Shown: piece after piece, positions 9,294 through 16,546 of the stretch
Layout: each line of letters starts with the position of its first letter
How positions within the stretch are numbered: position 1 is the first letter of the stretch
Assembly (NCBI RefSeq): GCF_004022565.1
Contig: NZ_CP022987.1
Location: 1,054,001 to 1,118,000, forward strand
Length of the DNA: 64,000 nt
Direction: 5' to 3'
Source of the DNA: Pollutimonas thiosulfatoxidans
GTDB lineage: Bacteria; Pseudomonadota; Gammaproteobacteria; Burkholderiales; Burkholderiaceae_B
Translations under genes and position numbers: made by a program
The notes under the pieces: model-generated
What the model was told of the DNA's origin: nothing
What the model saw: only the letters and a program-made list of their open reading frames with translations
The model's database searches: none

Positions 9294-11051
9294 ATGACTA
9301 CCCTTTCTGCCTACGAGCTACCTGGCCTTTGTGCCATGGTCTGCATGCAGGGGCAGGGGGTGGTCAAGGGATACGCCATCGGACGTGCGGCCGTCATGAG
9401 CGCCGCTGCGCTGGAAGTCGTCCACTATCGCGTTGCCTCGCACGAAGTCGAGAGTGAATGCGAAAGGCTTAGACGGGCCCTGGCGCAGGCGCGCGACGAG
9501 CTCCAGGCCATGGCCGGCACGCTACCCGAAGACGCACCGCGCGAACTGGGCCCGCTGCTTACTGTCCACAGCATGCTGCTGGACGACCCCATGTTGTTCC
9601 AGCAAACCTGCGCGCTGATCACCGAACGCCATTACAACGCCGAATGGGCCCTCACCAGTCAGGGCCAGACGCTTGCCGAGCAATTCGCGCTGATGGAAGA
9701 CGACTACCTGCGTGAGCGCGGGGCGGACATCCGCCAAGTCATCGAGCGGGTGCTACGAGTATTGTCCGGGTCTTCGTCCTTGCTGGCCGAGCTCGAAGCT
9801 GCGGACTCACCCGAGCCTCTTATTGTGGTGGCCCGCGACATCTCTCCTGCCGACATGCTGCGGCTGCGTGGCGGTCGGTTCGCGGCCTTTTTGACTGACT
9901 TGGGAGGGCCTACTTCGCACACGGCTATCGTGGCGCGCAGCATGAACGTGCCTGCAGTGGTCGGCCTGGGCCATCTGCGAGCCCTGGTACGCGATGGCGA
10001 CACGCTTATCGCCGACGGCTTTACCGGCGTGGTGCTGGTTAATCCGTCCGCTCAGGTGCTGCAGGAATATCGCCAACGCCAGGCCGATTACGCGCGCGAG
10101 CGCGCACAGTTAGCGCTGCTGCGCGATGCACCCGCCGTCACGCTCGATGGCATCGCCATCAAGCTGGAAGCCAATATCGAATTGCCCGAAGAGGCCCAGG
10201 CAGCCATGCTGGCCGGTGCCGACGGCATCGGCTTGTTCCGCAGCGAGTTCCTCTTCATGGGACGGCGCGATTTACCCACGGAACAAGAGCAATACCAGGC
10301 ATACGCCTCGGTCGTGAAAACGATGGCCGGCCGGCCGGTAACCATACGAACACTCGACCTGGGCGCGGACAAAAATCTGGATGGCGATGTTACCGTGGCG
10401 TCCAATCCGGCCTTGGGCTTGCGGGCCATACGATATTGCCTGGCCAACCCCGAGATTTTCGCCACGCAATTGCGAGCCTTGTTGCGTGCTTCCCTGCACG
10501 GCCATGTACGTATCCTGATCCCCATGATCTCGCACATGCACGAGGTGCATGCCACGCGCCAGGCCATCGATGCCGCCTGCACCGAGCTGGAAGCACGGGG
10601 TGTACCTTACGCCCGCAATATATCGTTGGGCGCCATGGTCGAAATACCGGCGATCGCCATTGCGATCGAACCCTTCGTCGAGAGCCTGGACTTCCTGTCC
10701 ATCGGCACCAACGACCTCATACAGTACACACTGGCTATCGACAGGGGCGACAGCGATGTCGCCGATCTTTACGATCCCATGCACCCTGCGGTATTGCGGC
10801 TTATCTCCCACACCATCAATGCCGGTGAACGCGCCGGCAAGCCCGTAGCCGTTTGCGGCGAGATGGCCGGCGATGCGCGGGTGACTCGCATGCTGCTGGG
10901 CTTGGGACTAACTGAATTCTCCATGCATCCGGCGCAATTGCTGGACGTAAAAAAAGAAGTGCGCCAAGCGCACTCCAATGCCCTGCGGGTCAAGGTTGCG
11001 TCGGCCCTGAACCGGGCCGAGCGCATAGACCTTGCCTCCTTGTCTGCCTAA
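9294..11051 (+). CDS. ptsI: PTS enzyme I (phosphoenolpyruvate--protein phosphotransferase)
   Basis: EI takes phosphate from PEP and passes it to HPr. The 585-residue protein has the N-terminal HPr-binding region, the phospho-His motif GGPTSHTAIVARS (His209) and the C-terminal PEP-binding barrel (GIGLFRSEFLFM, SIGTNDLIQYTLA, VCGEMAGD). The N-terminus is uncertain: residues 1-17 before MQGQGVVKGYAIG are not family-like, and an ATG near 9336 or 9345 is possible, but no ribosome site settles it. It is the last gene of the gshB-EIIA-ptsH-ptsI row and overlaps the convergent amtB stop by 3 bases. Confidence 0.95.
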   Translation: MTTLSAYELPGLCAMVCMQGQGVVKGYAIGRAAVMSAAALEVVHYRVASHEVESECERLRRALAQARDELQAMAGTLPEDAPRELGPLLTVHSMLLDDPMLFQQTCALITERHYNAEWALTSQGQTLAEQFALMEDDYLRERGADIRQVIERVLRVLSGSSSLLAELEAADSPEPLIVVARDISPADMLRLRGGRFAAFLTDLGGPTSHTAIVARSMNVPAVVGLGHLRALVRDGDTLIADGFTGVVLVNPSAQVLQEYRQRQADYARERAQLALLRDAPAVTLDGIAIKLEANIELPEEAQAAMLAGADGIGLFRSEFLFMGRRDLPTEQEQYQAYASVVKTMAGRPVTIRTLDLGADKNLDGDVTVASNPALGLRAIRYCLANPEIFATQLRALLRASLHGHVRILIPMISHMHEVHATRQAIDAACTELEARGVPYARNISLGAMVEIPAIAIAIEPFVESLDFLSIGTNDLIQYTLAIDRGDSDVADLYDPMHPAVLRLISHTINAGERAGKPVAVCGEMAGDARVTRMLLGLGLTEFSMHPAQLLDVKKEVRQAHSNALRVKVASALNRAERIDLASLSA

Positions 11052-12274
11052 CGGTTGTAGGCGCTCTCGCCGTGGGTGGTGACATCCAGGCCCTCGCGCT
11101 CCGCCTCGGGGCTGACTCGCAGCCCGCATAGGCGGTCAACAACGAAGTAGGCGATCCACGCAACCACGCCCGACCAGGCCAGCGTTATCAGTATGCCTTC
11201 CAGTTGCAGCCAGAGTTGTCCCGGTATGTCCGACATGGCGGCCAGCCCTGGTCCGCCCAAAGCCTGCGCATTGAAGACGCCAGTCAGCAAAGCCCCCATC
11301 ATGCCGCCCACGGCGTGAATGCCGAATACGTCCAGCGTGTCGTCGGCGCGCAGCATGCGCTTCAGGCCGTTTACTCCCCAAAGGCATACCAGTCCGGTCA
11401 ATATGCCTATGATCAGTGCGCCACCCGGGCCAACCAGCCCGGCGCCCGGGGTGATGCCCACGAGCCCGGCCACCGCGCCGGAGATAGCCCCCAGCAAAGA
11501 TGGCTTGCCCTTGTGGCGCCATTCTGCAAAGAGCCAGGCCAGGATGCCGCCGGCGGTGGCAATCAGCGTGTTGAAGAAGGCCAGGGCGGCAGTTTCATTG
11601 GCACTGAGCGCCGAGCCGGCGTTAAACCCGAACCAGCCCACCCACAGCAGGGAAGCGCCTATCATTGCCATGGGTAGATTGTGAGGCTGCATGGACTCCT
11701 TGCCATAACCAATGCGTTTGCCTATTACGTAGGCGCCAACCAAGGCGGCCACACCCGAGTTGATGTGCACGACGGTGCCGCCGGCGAAGTCCAGCGCGCC
11801 TCTCTCGAACAGCCAGCCCCCCGGCGCCCAAACCATGTGTGCAATGGGTATATAGGCGAAGCTTAGCCAGATCACGGTAAAGACCAGTACAGCTGAAAAC
11901 CTCGCGCGCTCGGCAAAGCCGCCAACAATCAGTGCGCAGGTGATGCCGGCGAACGTGGCCTGGAATGCCGCGAAACTCAGCTCGGGGATGGTTCCGGACA
12001 GTTCAAATTTTCCGGCGCCTGCGTCCAGCATGCCACTGAACAACACCCGTGAGAAGCCGCCCACCAGGGCATTGCCTTCGGTGAACGCCAGCGAGTAGCC
12101 ATATAAAAACCATATAACCACGGCCAGGGCGAAGGTCGATGCGACCTGCATAAGAACTGACAACACGTTTTTGGAACGGACCAGGCCGCCATAGAATAGG
12201 GCGAGGCCCGGTAGGACCATCAGTAAGACCAACAAGGTCGAGACACTGACCCATGCCAGATCGGCTTTATCCAT
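11048..12274 (-). CDS. amtB: Ammonium transporter
   Basis: AmtB is a trimeric inner-membrane channel for ammonium/ammonia. The 408-residue product has about 11 hydrophobic segments, and family motifs including LPGLALFYGGLVRSKN, a GGTVVHINSG stretch and the HAVGGMMGALLTG pore region are clear. It starts MDKADLAW with no cleaved signal peptide. It lies 95 bases downstream of glnK on the same strand, and PII protein GlnK blocks AmtB when nitrogen is plentiful, so this is the standard functional pair. Transcription probably begins at the sigma-54 promoter before glnK. Confidence 0.97.
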   Translation of the reverse strand: MDKADLAWVSVSTLLVLLMVLPGLALFYGGLVRSKNVLSVLMQVASTFALAVVIWFLYGYSLAFTEGNALVGGFSRVLFSGMLDAGAGKFELSGTIPELSFAAFQATFAGITCALIVGGFAERARFSAVLVFTVIWLSFAYIPIAHMVWAPGGWLFERGALDFAGGTVVHINSGVAALVGAYVIGKRIGYGKESMQPHNLPMAMIGASLLWVGWFGFNAGSALSANETAALAFFNTLIATAGGILAWLFAEWRHKGKPSLLGAISGAVAGLVGITPGAGLVGPGGALIIGILTGLVCLWGVNGLKRMLRADDTLDVFGIHAVGGMMGALLTGVFNAQALGGPGLAAMSDIPGQLWLQLEGILITLAWSGVVAWIAYFVVDRLCGLRVSPEAEREGLDVTTHGESAYNR

Positions 12275-12369
12275 TATTTTTACTCCTGTGATCGCATCCG
12301 GCCCCTACGCTTCAGAACGGTTCGGTGCGGCGCGACGGTTGATCGATTGGGCTGCGGCGTGGCGCAGCC

Positions 12370-12708
12370 TTACAGGGCGCTTGCCCCTTGTTCTCCAGTG
12401 CGAATCCGGATCGCCCGCTCTATTGGCGTGACAAACACCTTCCCGTCCCCGATCTTTCCGGTGTGGGCGGCCGCACACAGGTTCTCGATGGCAAGGTCCA
12501 CTTGGTCTTCGGCCACGGCCATTTCCACCCGGAGCTTGGGCAGAAAGTCCACGGTATATTCAGCCCCCCGATATAGCTCCGTGTGGCCCTTTTGACGTCC
12601 AAATCCCTTGACCTCGGTAACGGTCATGCCCTGTATGCCCATTGCAGACAGCGCCTCGCGTACCTCGTCCAGCTTGAACGGCTTGATGATGGCTGTGATC
12701 AGCTTCAT
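12370..12708 (-). CDS. glnK: Nitrogen regulatory protein PII
   Basis: PII proteins sense 2-oxoglutarate, ATP/ADP and, through uridylylation, glutamine, and bind targets such as AmtB. The 112-residue protein has the T-loop with the uridylylated Tyr exactly at residue 51 (YRGAEYTVDF), the family start MKLITAIIKPFKLDEV and the C-terminal signature TGKIGDGKVFV. The gene leads the glnK-amtB operon, and the sigma-54 promoter and NtrC-type site upstream imply expression under nitrogen limitation. It is called glnK rather than glnB because of the amtB linkage. Confidence 0.95.
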   Translation of the reverse strand: MKLITAIIKPFKLDEVREALSAMGIQGMTVTEVKGFGRQKGHTELYRGAEYTVDFLPKLRVEMAVAEDQVDLAIENLCAAAHTGKIGDGKVFVTPIERAIRIRTGEQGASAL

Positions 12709-12741
12709 TGCGACTCCTCTTGACAGTGATGCCCTGGTTTA

Positions 12742-12757
12742 CGCAATAGCTATGCCA
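12742..12757 (-). promoter_or_regulatory. Sigma-54 promoter of glnK-amtB
   Basis: On the minus strand TGGCAT (12752-12757), five bases, then TTGCG (12742-12746) match the -24/-12 consensus TGGCAC-N5-TTGCW with exact spacing. The predicted transcript start is near 12731, about 23 bases before the glnK ATG. Confidence 0.8.
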
Positions 12758-12810
12758 AGTTGCGGCGGCGCCCACTGCGTGGGAGCGCTCTGACGGAGAG
12801 GGGAGGGTCG

Positions 12811-12827
12811 TGCACATTGTTGGTGCA
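12811..12827. promoter_or_regulatory. NtrC-type enhancer site
   Basis: TGCACA-TTGTT-GGTGCA matches the NtrC consensus TGCACC-N5-GGTGCA at 11 of 12 arm positions. Its centre is about 88 bases upstream of the inferred sigma-54 start, a normal enhancer distance. A weaker half-site (TGCACC) follows at 12841-12846. Confidence 0.7.
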
Positions 12828-12857
12828 TCGCTCGCAAGTGTGCACCACATGCCCGCA

Positions 12858-13150
12858 TCTCGCGCCTGACGTGCACAAAACTGTAACAAGACGACCGTGT
12901 GGCGCCGCTTTTGTATCCTTGTGTTTGCTGCTGTCAATTGGGCGTTTCGGCGTAAACCCTTACGCCTGCACGTCGTCCGGCCAAATGCGGAGCAAAAACC
13001 AGGAATCGCTGAAATCAGGATTTACACGAGGGCAGGGGAGAAGGCTGGCGCGCTGGCTAGAATTGTTACCAGGCAAGTTGTAACCGGCTCGCTGCTGAAC
13101 CGCTAGTCGCATCGGGGTCAGCAAGCAACATCTCGCGACTTTGGACAAGA
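12858..13150. other. Rest of the glnK/lipoprotein intergenic region
   Basis: The gap from 12709 to 13160 has no gene. Beyond the glnK control sites, this part holds a GTTAC...GTAAC inverted repeat (about 13065-13084) and a TAGAAT hexamer (13058-13063) that could be the -10 of the lipoprotein promoter, without a convincing -35. A ribosome site (AGAGGAATTCC) precedes the ATG at 13161. Nothing else is recognisable. Confidence 0.3.
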
Positions 13151-13160
13151 GAGGAATTCC

Positions 13161-13676
13161 ATGAAAAAGACTCGTACACATTTAGCCGTTATTGCTATGG
13201 TGGCCTCTATGGGCCTGCTGGCTGCATGCTCCGACAGCGAAGACACCAACGCCCCGCCCACCACAGCGCCGGGGGCTGATGCTCCAGCCACCACACCCGC
13301 GCCGATGCCGGCACCGTCGCCGTCTCCGGACACGGCACCTGAATCGGCGCCTACGCCTGGTGCTGCACCCGACACGTCGCCTACGCCAGACTCGTCCATG
13401 ACGCCTGATGCGGCGCCTGACGGAACGCCCGCACCCGACACAACGCCCGCGCCATCGTCGTCGAGCAGCTCGGAGTTCAGCGAGTCTGCCAAGCAGGCCG
13501 CCAACACCATCTCCGAGAAAGCCGTCGCCTTGAAGGACAGCGCGGCGCAGAAGGCTGGCGAGATGGGCGACTCGATCAAGGAAGGGGCCGCCAAGGCCGA
13601 CAAGGCGATCCAGGATTCGCTGGCAGAGGGCCGTACTGAAGGCACCACGCCACCGAGCACGACAGTCAAGTCCTGA
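13161..13676 (+). CDS. Pro/Thr/Ala-rich lipoprotein
   Basis: This 171-residue protein starts with a lipoprotein signal peptide with lipobox LAAC, so Cys23 would be lipidated. Residues about 30-100 are a low-complexity stretch dominated by Pro, Ala, Thr, Ser and Asp with loose PAPDT/TPDS repeats, probably an extended linker crossing the periplasm or wall. Residues about 105-155 form amphipathic helix repeats (KQAANTISEKAVALKDSAAQ) like apolipoprotein or LEA-type helices. The function is unknown. It is a single gene closed by the strong terminator at 13716-13740. Confidence 0.8.
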   Translation: MKKTRTHLAVIAMVASMGLLAACSDSEDTNAPPTTAPGADAPATTPAPMPAPSPSPDTAPESAPTPGAAPDTSPTPDSSMTPDAAPDGTPAPDTTPAPSSSSSSEFSESAKQAANTISEKAVALKDSAAQKAGEMGDSIKEGAAKADKAIQDSLAEGRTEGTTPPSTTVKS

Positions 13677-13715
13677 TCGCCCGATCATGGCAGCGTCGTG
13701 ACGACGCCACACAGA

Positions 13716-13740
13716 ACGGGGCCTGCGGGCCCCGTTTTTT
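13716..13740 (+). terminator. Intrinsic terminator after the lipoprotein gene
   Basis: ACGGGGCC (13716-13723), loop TGCG, GGCCCCGT (13728-13735), then a run of T to 13740. Perfect 8 bp GC-rich stem. Confidence 0.92.
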
Positions 13741-13775
13741 CTTTACACTAAGGCCTTGCTTACACGGAGAGTGCG

Positions 13776-14054
13776 ATGGTCACCCGAAACGATTGGTTCG
13801 AAGACTTTCAAAGAAATATGTCGGAGCTTATAGCCAAGACGCCGGCCGCCGACATAGAACGCAACGTCAAGGCCATGATGGCTCAAACGTTTTCACGGCT
13901 TGATCTGGTCACGCGGGAAGAGTTCGATGTACAGGCGCAATTGCTGGAGCGCGCGCTAGCCCGCATCACGGCCCTTGAATCTCGAGTGCAGGCCCTGGAA
14001 GGGCGGCCCGATACGCCGTTGGAAGCCGGCCCATCCATCGACCCGGTTCCTTAA
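13776..14054 (+). CDS. ubiK: Ubiquinone biosynthesis accessory factor UbiK (YqiC/BMFP family)
   Basis: This 92-residue protein has the YqiC/UbiK pattern: an amphipathic N-terminal helix (WFEDFQRNMSELIAKTP), then REEFDVQAQLLERALARITALESRVQALE, which forms a trimeric coiled coil. The family assists aerobic ubiquinone synthesis by binding UbiJ and lipids. It sits immediately upstream of comM, an arrangement also familiar in relatives. The C-terminus is a short Pro-rich tail. The start is ATG at 13776 after GGAGAG. Confidence 0.88.
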   Translation: MVTRNDWFEDFQRNMSELIAKTPAADIERNVKAMMAQTFSRLDLVTREEFDVQAQLLERALARITALESRVQALEGRPDTPLEAGPSIDPVP

Positions 14055-14165
14055 GTAGTACTGCGCAGCGACAAAATACGGCATAAGCGGTCCGGCAAGG
14101 ATCGCTTCCACGCATACTCGTTCTGGTCTGGTTCCGCTGCAACCAGCATATGCCGGGAGTATGTG

Positions 14166-15683
14166 ATGTCGTTAGCCGTATTGGCCAGCCGGGCGCTCTG
14201 CGGCCTACAGGCTTTCGCTGTTCGGGTGGAAGTCCACGTGGGACCGGGCCTGCCGGCCTTCCATGTGGTCGGCTTGCCCGATACCGGCGTGCGCGAAAGC
14301 CGCGAACGCGTGCGCTCCGCGATCATCAGCAGTGGTTTTGACTTCCCGGCGGGGCGCATCACGGTCAATCTGGCGCCGGCAGACCTGCCCAAAGAGTCCG
14401 GTCGATTCGATCTACCGATAGCCTTAGGCGTACTGCTGGCCTCGGGCCAGGTGCCTGCCGCCGACTCCGCTGGTGCTGCGCCCGACCTACGCCGCTATGT
14501 GTTTGCCGGCGAACTCTCTCTTACCGGAGCCATCGTCGCCGTGGGCGCGCCGCTGGCCATTGCGCTGGCCGTGGCGCGCAGCGATCCGGACGCCATCCTG
14601 GTTCTGCCGCCGGGCTGTGCGGATACGGCGGCAAATGTGCCTGGGCTGACTGTACTGGCGGCTGCCACCCTGGTTGAAACCGTAGAGCACTTCTGTGGCA
14701 GTTCGGTCTTGCAGCAAGCGCAGGGGCGGCACTGTGCCGGGCCCAGTCCCACCCCCTTGTTGTGTCTGGCCGATGTGCGGGGTCAGCCGCTGGCGCGGCG
14801 TGCTCTGGAGATCGCAGCTGCCGGTGCCCATAGCCTGCTGATGTCGGGCTCGCCGGGTACCGGCAAAAGCATGCTGGCGCATCGGCTGCCGGGCTTACTT
14901 CCCAGGCTTACCGTCGACCATGCGCTCGAGGTGGCTGCTCTTGCCAGTTTGAACGGCACGGATCAAGGCTATAGCGACCTGCCCCCTTTTCGCGCGCCGC
15001 ACCATTCGGCTTCGCTGCCGGCGCTGGTGGGGGGTGGCGCCCGTCCCCGGCCTGGCGAAATAAGCCTGGCGCACCGTGGTGTGCTTTTCCTGGATGAACT
15101 GCCTCATTTTCAACGCAACGTTCTGGAATCGCTGCGCGAGCCGCTAGAGACCGGCAGCGTGTCCATCGCCCGGGCGTCGCGCACGCTGACTTTTCCTGCA
15201 CGCTTCCAACTGGTTGCCGCGATGAATCCCTGCGCTTGCGGCTGGCTCGGCCATGCCAGCATGCGCTGCCGCTGTTTGCCGGACCAGGTAGATAAATACC
15301 GCAACAGGCTTTCCGGCCCCTTGCTGGATCGCATCGATCTGCAGATTGCGCTGCCAACCACGCAAGTGGATTGGATGGACGAGGCAGCTGGAGAGAGCTC
15401 GGGGGTGGTGCGCAGCCGGGTGGCCCAGTGTCGTGAACGACAATTACGCCGTCAGGGCTGTTGCAATGCCATGTTGCGCATAGATGACATCGAACGGCAC
15501 TGCGTGCTGGATCGGGACGCCGCTGCCTTGCTGCGTCAGGCAATGCTGCGCTGGCACTGGTCGGCACGGGTGGGGCACCGGGTTTTGCGGGTGGCACGCA
15601 CCCTGGCAGATTTATGCGCCCAGCGCCAGATACGCGGCGTGCATATTGCCGAAGCGATACAATACCGCCAGCCTTGGGGCTGA
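14166..15683 (+). CDS. comM: ComM/YifB family AAA+ ATPase
   Basis: ComM is a hexameric helicase that promotes branch migration during natural transformation. The 505-residue protein has the N-terminal Lon-like fold (GLPAFHVVGLPDTGVRESRER), a Mg-chelatase-type AAA+ core with Walker A GSPGTGKS (Lys234), the arm RAPHHSASLPALVGGG, a Walker B region (GVLFLDELPHF) and the C-terminal NPCACGW-type region with paired cysteines (CRCLPDQV). The ATG at 14166 has GGGAG nine bases upstream, better than the adjacent GTG at 14163. The 111 bases before it hold no gene that I can see. Confidence 0.94.
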   Translation: MSLAVLASRALCGLQAFAVRVEVHVGPGLPAFHVVGLPDTGVRESRERVRSAIISSGFDFPAGRITVNLAPADLPKESGRFDLPIALGVLLASGQVPAADSAGAAPDLRRYVFAGELSLTGAIVAVGAPLAIALAVARSDPDAILVLPPGCADTAANVPGLTVLAAATLVETVEHFCGSSVLQQAQGRHCAGPSPTPLLCLADVRGQPLARRALEIAAAGAHSLLMSGSPGTGKSMLAHRLPGLLPRLTVDHALEVAALASLNGTDQGYSDLPPFRAPHHSASLPALVGGGARPRPGEISLAHRGVLFLDELPHFQRNVLESLREPLETGSVSIARASRTLTFPARFQLVAAMNPCACGWLGHASMRCRCLPDQVDKYRNRLSGPLLDRIDLQIALPTTQVDWMDEAAGESSGVVRSRVAQCRERQLRRQGCCNAMLRIDDIERHCVLDRDAAALLRQAMLRWHWSARVGHRVLRVARTLADLCAQRQIRGVHIAEAIQYRQPWG

Positions 15684-15702
15684 CCGCCCATGCAAAAGTC
15701 GT

Positions 15703-15732
15703 TAGACAAGGCTTTAACTATCGTCGTATAAT
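15703..15732 (+). promoter_or_regulatory. Sigma-70 promoter of rpmI-rplT-pheST
   Basis: TAGACA (15703-15708), an 18-base spacer and a perfect TATAAT (15727-15732). The transcript would start near 15739, giving a leader of about 160 bases before rpmI. The promoter fits with this block being detached from infC. Confidence 0.75.
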
Positions 15733-15736
15733 CAAT

Positions 15737-15820
15737 GGCTTTCTCGTTGGCGCTACGCCAAAGAGACTAGCCTTCGCGGTTTAAAGGGGCGGAACAGTTA
15801 AACCGGCTTAAATCCGCGAA
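15737..15820 (+). promoter_or_regulatory. Structured rpmI leader with alternative hairpins
   Basis: The first hairpin folds 15737-15772 around TTGGCG-CTA-CGCCAA. A second long stem pairs 15773-15784 (TTCGCGGTTTAA) with 15808-15820 (TTAAATCCGCGAA), 12 bp with one bulge. Its 5' arm can instead pair as CGGTTTAA (15777-15784) with TTAAACCG (15798-15805), so the two stems exclude each other. In E. coli ribosomal protein L20 represses rpmI-rplT through a leader structure; this leader may be a counterpart, although the sequence alone cannot show L20 binding. Confidence 0.5.
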
Positions 15821-15902
15821 ACCAATAAGTGAATAGTCGGGTTATGCAAGCGCTGCCAGTTTGTTTGGGGGCCACCTGCGTTCATAAATTACAGAGTTAC
15901 TC

Positions 15903-16100
15903 ATGCCTAAGATGAAAACCAAAAAAGGCGCTGCCAAGCGCTTTAAGGTTCGTGGTAGTGGTTCCATCAAGCGAGGTCACGCGTTCAAACGCCACATCCT
16001 CACCAAGAAGACAACCAAGAACAAGCGCCAACTGCGCGGTTCAACCGCGGTGCACGACGCAGACGTCGCCTCGGTCAAGGCAATGCTGCCTTTCGCTTGA
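15903..16100 (+). CDS. rpmI: 50S ribosomal protein L35
   Basis: The 65-residue, very basic protein begins MPKMKTKKGAAKRFKVRGSG and is L35, a small component of the large ribosomal subunit. It is full length. It leads the rpmI-rplT-pheS-pheT-ihfA block, 16 bases before rplT, behind a long leader and its own promoter. In most bacteria infC lies directly upstream; here comM does. Confidence 0.97.
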   Translation: MPKMKTKKGAAKRFKVRGSGSIKRGHAFKRHILTKKTTKNKRQLRGSTAVHDADVASVKAMLPFA

Positions 16101-16116
16101 TTAACGGAGAACTACT

Positions 16117-16476
16117 ATGCCTCGCGTAAAACGCGGCGTTACTGCCCGTGCCCGTCACAAAAAAGTAATTAAAGCAGCTAAAGGTTATCGCGGTCGCCGC
16201 GGTAATGTATTCCGGATCGCCAAACAGGCGGTCATGAAAGCGGGGCAATATGCCTACCGCGATCGTCGCAACAAGAAGCGTACTTTCCGCGCCCTGTGGA
16301 TCACCCGTATCAATGCGGCCTGCCGCGAATTGGGTGTGTCGTACAGCGTGTTTATCGCCGGCACCAAAAAGGCCTCGATTGAACTGGATCGCAAAGTACT
16401 GGCCGACATGGCCGTTAACGATAAAGCCGGCTTCGCAGCCGTGGTAGCTCAAGCCAAGTCCGCATTGGCTGCTTGA
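16117..16476 (+). CDS. rplT: 50S ribosomal protein L20
   Basis: The 119-residue basic protein (MPRVKRGVTARARHKKVIK...) is L20, an early 23S rRNA-binding assembly protein. In E. coli it also represses its own operon. Standard length, and ATG start with GGAG upstream. It is followed by a hairpin and pheS. Confidence 0.98.
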   Translation: MPRVKRGVTARARHKKVIKAAKGYRGRRGNVFRIAKQAVMKAGQYAYRDRRNKKRTFRALWITRINAACRELGVSYSVFIAGTKKASIELDRKVLADMAVNDKAGFAAVVAQAKSALAA

Positions 16477-16497
16477 TCGATTTCGATTCTGTTTTGC

Positions 16498-16529
16498 TGC
16501 AAACGGGGCTCTGTGGGGCTCCGTTTGCA
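16498..16529 (+). other. Hairpin between rplT and pheS
   Basis: TGCAAACGG (16498-16506) pairs perfectly with CCGTTTGCA (16521-16529), extended by three inner pairs around an 8-base loop. It is followed only by TTTGG, a weak T-tract. In E. coli this gap carries the Phe-rich pheM leader and an attenuator. I looked for a Phe-rich leader ORF here and found none, so this may be a partial terminator or mRNA-processing element. Confidence 0.5.
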
Positions 16530-16546
16530 TTTGGAAAAGCGACATC

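Noticed and set aside
16477..16546. pheM-like leader peptide
   Set aside because: Three frames were read; none has a start codon followed by clustered Phe codons.
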